From: an uncultured Nitrospira sp.
Lineage (GTDB): Bacteria > Nitrospirota > Nitrospiria > Nitrospirales > Nitrospiraceae
Direction: 5' to 3'
Length of the DNA stretch: 13,619 nucleotides
Assembly: GCA_946479785.1 (NCBI GenBank)
Contig: CAMLHQ010000083.1
Location: 1-13,619 of the forward strand
In this document: in pieces, positions 1-6,833 of the stretch
How the letters are laid out: each line of letters starts with the position of its first letter
Position numbering within the stretch: position 1 is the stretch's first letter
Notes under the pieces: generated by a model
The model's database searches: none
What the model was told of the DNA's origin: nothing
Seen by the model: only the letters and a program-made list of their open reading frames with translations
Program-made: the position numbers and the translations under genes

Positions 1-213
1 GATGATGAAGGCAATAACCAAACCATAGAGCGCAATGGCTTCCACCAGCGCGAACCCGATCCACATGTATTTGCCAACACGACCTTCTGCTTCCGGCTGG
101 CGAGCCACCGCCTCGATCATCTTACCGAAGATGTAGCCGATGCCCACACCGGCCCCGGCGAAGCCTGCTGCGGCCAAGCCCATTCCCAACAATGCTGCGG
201 CTGCTGAATCCAT
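1..213 (-). CDS. atpE: ATP synthase Fo subunit c (3' end off the window)
   Basis: Proteolipid of the membrane rotor ring of F-type ATP synthase. Seventy-one codons are visible from the ATG at 213; the usual length is 70-85, so only the last few residues and the stop are missing. Helix 1 carries the GxGxGxG packing motif (G20, G22, G24, G26), the polar loop reads ARQPE (residues 37-41), and helix 2 has the ion-binding carboxylate E58 in GFALVEAIALYG. Positions that hold Gln and Ser in Na+-binding rings (Q32 and S66 of Ilyobacter) are Ile25 and Ala59 here, so a proton-type ring is inferred. A good ribosome binding site (GGGAGGAG) lies about 8 bases upstream. It follows atpB by 35 bases and is the third gene of the operon. 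Confidence 0.96.
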   Translation of the reverse strand, partial: MDSAAAALLGMGLAAAGFAGAGVGIGYIFGKMIEAVARQPEAEGRVGKYMWIGFALVEAIALYGLVIAFII

Positions 214-248
214 TGTGTCCTACTCCTCCCTTGTCTGATCAACCAGCG

Positions 249-998
249 TCAATGCGCGTGGTCATCGTGGCCGTGCAGATGAAATGCGTCTCCCAAATAG
301 ACGCAGGTCAACACGGTAAATATGTACGCTTGAATGAACGCGATGCCGACTTCCAATCCGTTCATAGCGATCGTGAAGGCGAACGGCAGCCACCCGATCA
401 ACAGCCCTCCACTGATTGCCAACCCGAATAACACACCCAAAATCACATGGCCGGCGGTCATATTGGCAAACAACCGGACGGCGAGCGAAATCGGGCGGGC
501 CAATTGACTGATGAGCTCGATCGGAACCATTAACGGCAGCAACCATCCTGGCGTGCCGGGAGGCACGAGGATCCCTAGAAATTTCCCGCCGTGCAGAAAA
601 AACCCCATGACCAGGCTGAGTCCGTACACTGTGCAGGCAAACACCGCCGTCACGACAATCTGGCTGGTCACCGTATAGGAACCGGGGATCAAGCCGATAA
701 GATTGCAAAACAGGATGAAGAGAAACAGCGTAGCGATCAACGGGAAAAACTTCATGCCGTCTTTGCCCATCGTATCGAGGATAATGCCACGGATAAAATC
801 CACCATCATCTCGGCAAGGCTCTGCAGCTTCCCCGGCACGAGCTGGCGGGCAGAACCGGCCATGATCATGAGGATGGAGATTAGCCCTACGATCACCCAC
901 ATCATGATGACGGCTTTGTTGATGGAAATATCGAGGCCGCCGAGATTGATCGGAATGAAGTTGTGCAGTTCAAACGGATGCAGCGGACTTTCTTCCAT
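249..998 (-). CDS. atpB: ATP synthase Fo subunit a
   Basis: Stator subunit that forms the proton half-channels against the c-ring in the inner membrane. From the ATG at 998 it is 249 aa, a normal length. Several hydrophobic segments are visible (about residues 28-48, 85-106, 112-134, 152-166, 182-210, 213-234). The essential arginine is R175 in SLAVRLFANMTAGH, equivalent to E. coli aR210, and the last helix has the GLEVGIAFIQAYIF signature. The C-terminus is His/Asp rich (HLHGHDDHAH). I chose the ATG at 998 over the in-frame one at 1076 because the family begins near PLHPFELHNF, GAGG-like ribosome binding sequence (ACGAGG) lies just upstream, and the longer form would overlap atpZ. It sits 22 bases after atpZ and 35 before atpE. 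Confidence 0.96.
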   Translation of the reverse strand: MEESPLHPFELHNFIPINLGGLDISINKAVIMMWVIVGLISILMIMAGSARQLVPGKLQSLAEMMVDFIRGIILDTMGKDGMKFFPLIATLFLFILFCNLIGLIPGSYTVTSQIVVTAVFACTVYGLSLVMGFFLHGGKFLGILVPPGTPGWLLPLMVPIELISQLARPISLAVRLFANMTAGHVILGVLFGLAISGGLLIGWLPFAFTIAMNGLEVGIAFIQAYIFTVLTCVYLGDAFHLHGHDDHAH

Positions 999-1020
999 TG
1001 AACCTCGTTTCAGTAATCGA

Positions 1021-1239
1021 CTACTTGGGCCAGCGCTGCGCCATCCGATAGGCGTTCCGCACTCCGGCCGCGGCACCGACGATCAATCCGATGACCAATC
1101 CCCATGGAGTTGTCCCCAGAAGGTAGGTATCGGTGGCCCATCCCAATCCACCCCCGACGATCAGCGCAGCCAGCAGTTCCGTTCCGATACGAACGGCCTG
1201 GCCGAGCCCCGCATAAAACGGATCCTGTGACTGGGGCAT
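1021..1239 (-). CDS. atpZ: AtpZ/AtpI-family ATP synthase accessory protein
   Basis: Small membrane protein of 72 aa with two hydrophobic helices (about residues 20-36 and 45-61) separated by a short loop. It is glycine rich, GGGLGWATDTYL in the first half and GLIVGAAAGVRNAYR in the second, which is the AtpZ/AtpI pattern. AtpI helps assemble the c-ring, and AtpZ/AtpI proteins have been linked to Mg2+/Ca2+ transport; which applies here cannot be seen. It is the first gene of the Fo operon, directly before atpB, the family's usual place. The start is less certain than the identity because only a weak ribosome binding sequence precedes the ATG at 1239. Confidence 0.85.
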   Translation of the reverse strand: MPQSQDPFYAGLGQAVRIGTELLAALIVGGGLGWATDTYLLGTTPWGLVIGLIVGAAAGVRNAYRMAQRWPK

Positions 1240-1299
1240 GATCCGCGCTGCTACTCACCGCAGGATGTTCAAGGCCACCGTTCTCACCCGCCAACCCCG

Positions 1300-1430
1300 A
1301 CGCGCGGAGACGCATCGTTTCTCGTGCAAGGTCGCAGCGAGCAAAGAGGCGACGCGTACTCTCCGCCGTACGTTGAGCCTCTGAGCAACGCGAGAACGCC
1401 GCTGGCGGACTTTTTCAGCATCCTGCTAGG
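1300..1430. repeat. Structured intergenic element, possible dispersed repeat
   Basis: Seen directly: an imperfect 36-base hairpin at 1346-1381, with arms GAGGC/GCCTC (extendable to AGAGGC/GCCTCT), three unpaired positions, then CGCGTAC-side pairing with GTACG and an 8-base loop. A second small hairpin, CGCC-GCT-GGCG at 1397-1407, is followed by a run of five T at 1411-1415, a terminator-like shape on the plus strand although no plus-strand gene precedes it. The block is GC rich and CpG rich and ends in TTTTTCAGCATCCTGCTAG. From memory, similar blocks recur between genes in Nitrospira genomes. That memory is unverified and only one copy is in this window. In the atp transcript it would lie in the 5' leader. 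Confidence 0.4.
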
Positions 1431-1497
1431 CTGACCCACTGAGGCGAGTACTCAACCAGCAATCCTGAGTAAGGACTCTCCCGATGGCGGGCGGGCA

Positions 1498-1527
1498 ATT
1501 CAAGCAGAATCCCTGTGAATTTGTCAA
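1498..1527 (-). promoter_or_regulatory. Candidate promoter for the atp operon
   Basis: On the minus strand a consensus -35, TTGACA (1527-1522), is followed by an 18-base spacer and TTGAAT (1503-1498), which matches 4 of 6 positions of the -10 consensus but lacks the important second-position A. Transcription would start near 1491 and give a leader of about 250 bases that runs through the structured element before atpZ. A closer promoter was not found. Low confidence. Confidence 0.25.
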
Positions 1528-1562
1528 GTTGCGCCTGCTGGGAAATGACCGAATCGCTGAGG

Positions 1563-1568
1563 TATAGT
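1563..1568 (+). promoter_or_regulatory. Candidate -10 box for the pabB-like gene
   Basis: TATAGT (5 of 6 matches to TATAAT) sits so that transcription would start near 1575, about 29 bases before the ATG at 1604. There is no convincing -35 at the right distance; the best hexamers there are GGGAAA-like. If real, it may need an activator. Confidence 0.35.
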
Positions 1569-1603
1569 GAACCCTTCGTTGATCCGAAGCCGACTCTCAT
1601 ACG

Positions 1604-3058
1604 ATGACCCGATTCTCACAACCTTCGTTCTTGCATGGTCCTCCCCGGCCACTTGTCATGACGATACCTGGCCGAGGCGAGAGTCCGCTGGATCTTTACG
1701 AAAAGATCGCTTACCCCTCCCAGCCTTCTTTCCTGCTGGAAAGCGGGAAGGGCCAGCTGGGAGAAGCGCGATATTCCTTTTTGGGCAGTGGCCCGTACTC
1801 GATCTTGTCGGAGAGTACACCCAAAAGCGGAGCACGCCCGCAGGACCCGTTCGCCTCTCTACGGCAAGCCGTCATTCCTCCCGGCATTGATCGAACTCCG
1901 GACCTGCCGCCGTTCTTCGGAGGAGCCGTCGGTTATTTCAGCTATGATTTCGCCCGCCGTCTCGAAGTCTTACCGTCCCTTGCATTGGATGATCTGACAT
2001 CTCCAGACCTACGTTTCGCGCTGTATGACCTCGTCACAGCAATCGATCATCGCACCAAGCGTATTCAGCTCATCTTCTGTCCGTCGATGGAACGATTTTT
2101 AGGAGAGGCTCGCGACAAACTGTATCGAGAAGGGCTAGACAGGCTGACCGAATGTGAGGCGAGGCTGACGGGCACAATGGTTTCGGAGAACATGGTCCTC
2201 GATCCGCTGCCGTTTACACCGGAACAGACGCGGGAGGCCTATCTCGATCGCGTGCGACGTTGCCAAACGTACATCGCCGCGGGAGACATCTACCAAGCCA
2301 ACCTCTCGCATCGATTCGCCCTACAAATTCCTGAAGCATATCGAGCAGGGCTCGGTCGTCTCCGGTACGAGCAAGCGCTCTACCGGCAATTGGGCGCAGT
2401 CAATCCCTCACCGTTCTCCGGGCTCTTGCGCTTCGACGATCTCTCGCTCATCAGCTCCTCGCCCGAGCGATTAGTGCGTCTGCAGGGACGTCGTGCGGAG
2501 ACGAGGCCGATCGCCGGCACCAGACCGCGCGGCCACGATGCAGCGCATGATCGGCGGCTCGTCGGCGAATTGCTAGCGAACGAAAAAGAACGGGCAGAAC
2601 ATGTGATGCTGGTTGACCTCGAACGAAACGATCTCGGCCGCGTCTGCGAATTCGGCAGCGTCCGCGTCGACGAGTTTATGTCCATCGAGCAGTACTCGCA
2701 CGTCAGCCACATCGTGTCGAACATCGGCGGGAACATGAAACCGGACGCCACGCCGTTTGATTTAATCAGGGCCATGTTCCCGGGCGGGACCATTACGGGC
2801 GTGCCAAAAATCCGCTGCATGGAGATTATCGATGAACTGGAACCGGTCCGCCGTGGCCCCTATACCGGATCGTTCGGTTATATTGGCTGGAACGGCGATC
2901 TGGATCTCAACATCATCATCCGTACACTGGTGTTGAGAGGTGAGCATGGCTATTTGCAAGTGGGAGCCGGCATTGTCGCCGATTCCGATCCGGCGAAGGA
3001 GTATGAAGAGACGCTATACAAGGCACAGGCATTTTTCAGCTCATTGCGGCGGGCTTAA
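1604..3058 (+). CDS. pabB: Chorismate-utilising enzyme: aminodeoxychorismate synthase component I (PabB-like)
   Basis: Predicted to aminate chorismate, with ammonia from a PabA/TrpG glutaminase not in this window, towards p-aminobenzoate for folate. It is 484 aa (E. coli PabB 453). The N-terminal domain has YPSQPSFLLESG (38-49), and the C-terminal chorismate-binding domain spans about 205-482. Motifs: PIAGTRPRG (302-310), NEKERAEHVMLVDLERNDLG (326-345), FPGGTITGVPKIR (392-404) and NGDLDLNIIIRT (430-441). The last two are PabB-like (TrpE usually has TVSGAPK and NGNMD). Against that, A304 stands where E. coli PabB has catalytic Lys274, and an LLES-X10-S pattern (44-58), known from Trp-regulated TrpE, is present. 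The pabC-like gene 2 bases downstream favours PabB; anthranilate synthase or a dual role is possible. The start is chosen as the first in-frame ATG after the -10 box. No clear ribosome binding site precedes it, and Met19 (1658) is an alternative. Confidence 0.8.
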   Translation: MTRFSQPSFLHGPPRPLVMTIPGRGESPLDLYEKIAYPSQPSFLLESGKGQLGEARYSFLGSGPYSILSESTPKSGARPQDPFASLRQAVIPPGIDRTPDLPPFFGGAVGYFSYDFARRLEVLPSLALDDLTSPDLRFALYDLVTAIDHRTKRIQLIFCPSMERFLGEARDKLYREGLDRLTECEARLTGTMVSENMVLDPLPFTPEQTREAYLDRVRRCQTYIAAGDIYQANLSHRFALQIPEAYRAGLGRLRYEQALYRQLGAVNPSPFSGLLRFDDLSLISSSPERLVRLQGRRAETRPIAGTRPRGHDAAHDRRLVGELLANEKERAEHVMLVDLERNDLGRVCEFGSVRVDEFMSIEQYSHVSHIVSNIGGNMKPDATPFDLIRAMFPGGTITGVPKIRCMEIIDELEPVRRGPYTGSFGYIGWNGDLDLNIIIRTLVLRGEHGYLQVGAGIVADSDPAKEYEETLYKAQAFFSSLRRA

Positions 3059-3060
3059 CG

Positions 3061-3930
3061 GTGTGGATCTATCTGAATGACCGGTTTGTAAAGGAAGCAG
3101 AGGCCACGGTCTCCGTCTTTGATCATGGCTTTCTCTACGGCGACGGAGTCTACGAAACGATCCGCTCGTACGGCAAGAAGATCTTCATGCGGGATCAACA
3201 CCTGGCTCGCCTCCACCGGTCGGCGGAAGCAATCGGTTTAACTATTCCCAAAAACGACTGGCCATCGTTGCTGCATGAATCAATGGCGCGCAACGGTTTG
3301 GGCAATGACCAGACTGACGCCTATATCCGAATCACCATCTCACGTGGCAGCGGTGACATCGGCCTCGATCCCGCGCTCTGCCGCACTCCAACCGTCGTGA
3401 TCATGACGAAGCCGCTGAGATCCCCTCCACCGGACCGTTACCGAGAAGGCGTAAGCTTGATCGTGGCCAAGACCAGACGCAACCTCCCGAGCGCGCTGGA
3501 CCCGCAGATCAAAGCCACAAATTTCTTGAACAATATTCAGGCGAAACGGGAGGCGATCGCCGCAGGAGCGTTTGATAGCGTATTGCTCAATTGGGAATCG
3601 CACGTCACCGAATGCACTGTCAGCAATTTGTTTTTTGTGCAGTCGGGCCGGCTCTGCACGCCTGCCCTTGCGTGCGGCATTCTGGATGGCATTACTCGAA
3701 ACGTCATTCTCACCTTGGCCCGCGAGGAGCAGATTCCCATCGAGGAAGGGCGGTTCGGTGTCGAGGCGCTACGCGGAGCCGACGAATGTTTCCTCAGCAA
3801 CACGACAATGGAGGTCATGCCGGCAACGACCCTCGACGGCCGACCGATAGGGAGTGGAAAGCCGGGTGCCCTCACCGGACGCCTTCACCAAATTTTTGTC
3901 ACCCATCGCCAAAAATTCCTCGAACCGTAA
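3061..3930 (+). CDS. pabC: Class IV PLP aminotransferase/lyase, probably aminodeoxychorismate lyase
   Basis: Fold-type IV PLP enzyme of 289 aa, a normal length for the PabC/BCAT/D-amino acid transaminase group. The N-terminus has FDHGFLYGDGVYETIR (20-35). The Schiff-base lysine is K151 in PQIKATNFLNNIQAK (148-162). E184 and SNLFF (188-192) form the cofactor-contacting ECTVSNLFF stretch, and LSNTTMEVMP is the C-terminal phosphate-side loop. PabC splits 4-amino-4-deoxychorismate into p-aminobenzoate and pyruvate. The sequence alone fits a branched-chain or D-amino acid transaminase almost as well; the assignment rests on the tight coupling to the pabB-like gene (its TAA ends at 3058, GTG starts at 3061). 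The GTG is the only start that yields the conserved N-terminus and would use translational coupling. Confidence 0.7.
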   Translation: MWIYLNDRFVKEAEATVSVFDHGFLYGDGVYETIRSYGKKIFMRDQHLARLHRSAEAIGLTIPKNDWPSLLHESMARNGLGNDQTDAYIRITISRGSGDIGLDPALCRTPTVVIMTKPLRSPPPDRYREGVSLIVAKTRRNLPSALDPQIKATNFLNNIQAKREAIAAGAFDSVLLNWESHVTECTVSNLFFVQSGRLCTPALACGILDGITRNVILTLAREEQIPIEEGRFGVEALRGADECFLSNTTMEVMPATTLDGRPIGSGKPGALTGRLHQIFVTHRQKFLEP

Positions 3931-3962
3931 CATTCGATCCCATTGTTCTTGCTCAATATTCT

Positions 3963-3981
3963 CATGCTGCCATCCGGCATG
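3963..3981 (+). terminator. Weak hairpin after the pab genes
   Basis: A 19-base sequence can form a stem of about 7 pairs, including one G-T, with a 5-base loop (arms CATGCTG and CGGCATG). A T-rich patch (TTTTCTT, 3991-3997) follows 9 bases later, too far for a standard intrinsic terminator. It could attenuate read-through from pabC into the transglycosylase gene. Low confidence. Confidence 0.2.
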
Positions 3982-3995
3982 GGATCTGCATTTTC

Positions 3996-4023
3996 TTGAC
4001 AGGCCGGGGCAGGCTGATATCGT
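3996..4023 (+). promoter_or_regulatory. Candidate promoter of the lytic transglycosylase gene
   Basis: A perfect -35 TTGACA (3996-4001) is followed by a 16-base spacer and TATCGT (4018-4023; 4 of 6 -10 matches). The expected transcription start, 7-8 bases after the -10 box, falls on or beside the A of the ATG at 4031, suggesting a very short or absent leader. Confidence 0.45.
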
Positions 4024-4030
4024 TGGGACC

Positions 4031-4735
4031 ATGCGCATGACCACGAAAACACGACAGATCAAGCAGCAGGTCGTTCGGAAAGCGGCAATCGTCTTTGGTG
4101 GGTTGAGTCTCCTGGCTTACCAATGCCCCAGTGCAGCTCACTCGGAGATCTACCAATATATAGGGCCTAATGGGACCATCTCGCTCACCAACGTGCCGTC
4201 CGATGCACGTTATCGGAAAATCGACGTTGAATCGGCCCGCTTCCACGCCATCCTATCGGAGCGCGAACTCGAGCCGGTTATCAAACGCCATTCTTCTCAG
4301 CAGCAATTGCATCCGGCCTTGATCCGCGCGGTCATCAAGGCCGAATCGGACTTCGACCCCCGTGCCATTTCCCGAGCGGGAGCCATCGGCCTCATGCAGC
4401 TCATGCCGCAAACCGCCGTGCGCTTAGAGGTACGAGATATGTTCGATCCGGATGAGAATGTGGGAGGGGGTACGAAGTATTTGCGGCAGTTACTCGACCG
4501 CTTTCATGGAAACCTGCCTCTCGCGCTGGCGGCCTATAACGCCGGCGAGAATATCGTGGATCGGTATCAGTCGTTGCCGCCGATCGACGAAACCAGACAG
4601 TACGTGCGAAAAGTTTTGCGTTACTACCGGACATTCCTGGTGCGGGACGGCGTGATCACCGAGCGGCCCGTCAGCCGGCACGTCCCCGCAGCGCCAGAAG
4701 AAGCCCCCGCGACTTCCGAGACGACTTTCCGCTAA
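4031..4735 (+). CDS. Secreted lytic transglycosylase with DUF4124-like N-terminus and SLT domain
   Basis: Peptidoglycan-cleaving enzyme of the GH23/SLT family, acting in the periplasm. It is 234 aa from the ATG at 4031. Residues 1-38 look like a signal peptide: basic N-region with K6, R8, K11 and R16-K17, a hydrophobic core AAIVFGGLSLLAY, and a small-residue end CPSAAHS. Residues 39-66 (EIYQYIGPNGTISLTNVPSD...) resemble DUF4124, often fused to such enzymes. The SLT domain (about 85-205) has the catalytic glutamate E105 in AVIKAESDFDP, then GAIGLMQLMP (117-126), VGGGTKYLRQLL and ALAAYNAG (165-172). A longer frame opening at 3854 was rejected because it overlaps pabC and would bury the signal peptide. 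The last 65 bases overlap the convergent nadB. Confidence 0.9.
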   Translation: MRMTTKTRQIKQQVVRKAAIVFGGLSLLAYQCPSAAHSEIYQYIGPNGTISLTNVPSDARYRKIDVESARFHAILSERELEPVIKRHSSQQQLHPALIRAVIKAESDFDPRAISRAGAIGLMQLMPQTAVRLEVRDMFDPDENVGGGTKYLRQLLDRFHGNLPLALAAYNAGENIVDRYQSLPPIDETRQYVRKVLRYYRTFLVRDGVITERPVSRHVPAAPEEAPATSETTFR

Positions 4736-6314
4736 TCCCGTCGCCCAACGACAATCGACTGTGTTGTTGCCATCCCGGCCCTTTCGCTTGCGAAAAGTCC
4801 GATCGGTAATGAGCGCCGACGCTGTTTTCCCGCCAGAGCGCCGCTTCCGCGATGCATTGCGCCACCTGCACCATATTTTTCACTTCCAGTGCGTCCCGCT
4901 GGGAAAAGGGTTGGACCACTAGCTGCGCCCAGCGCGAGAGCTGCGCGCAGGCTCGAATGAGCGACTCCCCGGATCGGATGACTCCAACCTGTCCCCACAT
5001 CGTGCGCCGGAGAGAGCTGCGGAGTTTTTCCGCGTCGTCGAGCGACCCATACTGTTCGTGTTTCAAGGCCGCTTCCTGAGCGGCCAGCGACGGCATGTCT
5101 TGCCGCCCCCCATAGGCTACCGCCGCCGCCGCGGCACGTGCGCCGAACACCAGCCCTTCTAATAACGAATTGCTTGCCAATCGATTGGCGCCATGCACGC
5201 CGCTGCAGGCCACTTCGCCCGCCGCAAACAGTCCGGGAACAGTCGTCGCGCCGTTCACGTCGGTCCACACTCCGCCCATCATATAATGGGCGCTGGGCGA
5301 AACAGGAATCCATTCTTCGGTAATGTCAATGTCATATCTCAGACAGGTGGAGTAAATTGTCGGAAACCGTCGTTTGATGAATTCGGCTCCCAAATGGGTG
5401 ACGTCAAGGTAGACATGGCGCGCCTTCGTCGCAGCCATCTCCGCCCAAATCGCCCGGGAGACGATGTCGCGCGGAGCGAGTGCGCCCATCGGGTGATAGC
5501 GCTGCATGAACACTTCCCCCTTGCTGTTCCGCAATTGCGCGCCTTCACCTCGCATGGCTTCCGATAATAAAAATGGCGGACTCGACGGCAGGTACAAGGC
5601 GGTGGGGTGAAACTGGACAAACTCCATGTCTTGAAGCACTGCGCCGGCGCGGAGGGCCATCGCCATGCCGTCACCAGTAGCGTTCGCCGGATTCGTCGTA
5701 CGAGCATAGACCTGCCCCGCGCCGCCGGTCGTCAACACGACGGCTCGTGCCGGAAGCATGAATCGCCGGCCTGCATGTTCGTCTAACACAAGCGCGCCGC
5801 AACACCGACCTTCTTCGATGACCAGATCCGCCGTAAAGTGATAGTCCATGCGTTGGATACGCTTCTGCTTCATCGCTTCAGCGATCAAGACCCGCATCAT
5901 TTCGTTACCGGTGGCGTCGCCGCGAGCCCGAAGAATGCGGCTGCGGCTGTGCGCAGCTTCACGGGCAAAGGCAAATTTTCCACCCACCTTGTCAAATTTC
6001 GCTCCCCACTTGATCAAGTCCTGGATCCGAGCCGGTCCTTCTTCGACGAGGACGCGCACCGCTTCCTTACGGCAGAGACCATGGCCGGCCTTCAGCGTGT
6101 CGGTCAAATGGATGGCCACATCGTCTTCTTCGCTCATCGCGACCGCGACGCCGCCCTGTGCATGGATCGAGCTGCTCTGGAGCGGATGCCCCTTCGTAAG
6201 GACCAAGACCCGTCCACTGCGACTGAGTTCGAGAGCCGCGCGCAGGCCGGCGACGCCGCTGCCAATGACGAGAAAATCAGCTTGGGGAACGAATGGAGAA
6301 CGGCGAGTCGACAT
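4671..6314 (-). CDS. nadB: L-aspartate oxidase
   Basis: FAD enzyme that oxidises L-aspartate to iminoaspartate, the first step of de novo NAD synthesis, with NadA (not in the window) as partner. It is 547 aa (E. coli 540). The dinucleotide fold is VIGSGVAGLRAA (16-27), followed by SSIHAQGGVA (48-57). Active-site residues are visible by comparison with E. coli NadB: E119 in REAAHSRSRIL (E. coli E121), H236 in FHPTAL (H244), R282 in PRDIVSRA (R290) and H343 in SAHYMMGG (H351). The FAD-binding C-terminal stretch is AAGEVACSGVHGANRLASNS (365-384). E119 supports aspartate oxidase over the related succinate dehydrogenase flavoprotein. The final 20 or so residues after SRLSLGDG are unlike the family and are encoded where it overlaps the transglycosylase gene. 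Its ATG is 3 bases after the lipoprotein stop, so translation is probably coupled. Confidence 0.95.
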   Translation of the reverse strand: MSTRRSPFVPQADFLVIGSGVAGLRAALELSRSGRVLVLTKGHPLQSSSIHAQGGVAVAMSEEDDVAIHLTDTLKAGHGLCRKEAVRVLVEEGPARIQDLIKWGAKFDKVGGKFAFAREAAHSRSRILRARGDATGNEMMRVLIAEAMKQKRIQRMDYHFTADLVIEEGRCCGALVLDEHAGRRFMLPARAVVLTTGGAGQVYARTTNPANATGDGMAMALRAGAVLQDMEFVQFHPTALYLPSSPPFLLSEAMRGEGAQLRNSKGEVFMQRYHPMGALAPRDIVSRAIWAEMAATKARHVYLDVTHLGAEFIKRRFPTIYSTCLRYDIDITEEWIPVSPSAHYMMGGVWTDVNGATTVPGLFAAGEVACSGVHGANRLASNSLLEGLVFGARAAAAAVAYGGRQDMPSLAAQEAALKHEQYGSLDDAEKLRSSLRRTMWGQVGVIRSGESLIRACAQLSRWAQLVVQPFSQRDALEVKNMVQVAQCIAEAALWRENSVGAHYRSDFSQAKGPGWQQHSRLSLGDGISGKSSRKSRGLLLALRGRAG

Positions 6315-6317
6315 GGA

Positions 6318-6827
6318 TTACTTCTTGGACTGAGCGGCAGGCTGACTCGTTAAGGCTTGGCGTCCCTTCACACCGAACGGGATATCGCCCTGCACGTTTC
6401 GCAGGAGCACGGACTTCGTCCCCACCCACTGCAAACGGGAATGGCCTCGATGGCGAATTCCAGGATCGTCCGGATCTTTTTTCCACAATCCTTGCCAATG
6501 CACGTAGACGTCGATGTCGTCGTTATCGACCATGATCCGTTCGACTCTAAACTCCATTGCGATGTCGTGGAACGACTCAAAATCGCTTTCAGCCTCATGC
6601 TGCAGCCGGTCCGTGGCTTCCAGGGGCACCAGCAGGGCTGCCATTGCGGAAGGATCTTTCTTCACGTATGCCTGTCGAAGAGACTCCACCGCTTTATCAA
6701 TGCGAAGATACCGTTCATGATCTTCCGGATATTGAATCGTCTTGGAACTGCATCCGATGCCGGAAAGCCACAAGGCACTCAGCGTCGCCATCAGCACATA
6801 CGCATGGCGCAGGGAGAGATTCATCAT
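6318..6827 (-). CDS. Predicted lipoprotein, possibly NTF2-like
   Basis: I do not recognise a named family. From the ATG at 6827 it is 169 aa (168 from the adjacent ATG at 6824). The N-terminus is a lipoprotein signal: MNLSLRHAYVLMATLSALWL followed by SGIGC, with the lipidated cysteine at residue 26; the box is slightly off consensus, with Gly at -3. The mature part has a charged helix (IDKAVESLRQAYVKKDPSAM) and then alternating strands with Trp/Tyr (MEFRVERIMV, DVYVHWQGLW, GHSRLQWVG, SVLLRNVQGDIPFG), an arrangement like NTF2-like domains; this is inference. A frame opening at 6932 was rejected because it would place 35 non-signal residues across two promoters. It is cotranscribed with nadB, but no functional link is known. 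Confidence 0.75.
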   Translation of the reverse strand: MMNLSLRHAYVLMATLSALWLSGIGCSSKTIQYPEDHERYLRIDKAVESLRQAYVKKDPSAMAALLVPLEATDRLQHEAESDFESFHDIAMEFRVERIMVDNDDIDVYVHWQGLWKKDPDDPGIRHRGHSRLQWVGTKSVLLRNVQGDIPFGVKGRQALTSQPAAQSKK

Positions 6828-6833
6828 GGCCGC

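Larger units (their letters stand above)
1240..1603. other. Divergent intergenic region, atpZ / pabB-like
   Basis: This 364-base gap separates the minus-strand atp operon from the plus-strand pabB-like gene. A 61-aa minus-strand frame (1415-1600) has no recognisable similarity or ribosome binding site, and I treat it as noise. The left half holds the structured repeat at 1300-1430. The right half holds candidate promoters for both directions. No RNA gene was recognised. Confidence 0.6.

Noticed and set aside
703..1230. 175-aa plus-strand frame antisense to atpB and atpZ
   Set aside because: It is a mirror of two well-supported genes and its translation has low-complexity, non-protein-like composition.
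1397..1415. Intrinsic terminator on the plus strand
   Set aside because: The stem is only four pairs and no plus-strand gene lies upstream; kept only as part of the structured element.
1415..1600. 61-aa minus-strand frame before the pabB-like gene
   Set aside because: No ribosome binding site, no family resemblance, and it spans the candidate promoters and part of the structured element.
3854..4030. Longer N-terminus for the transglycosylase
   Set aside because: It would overlap pabC by 77 bases, lacks a signal peptide at its own start and would bury the evident one; the promoter also lies inside this extension.
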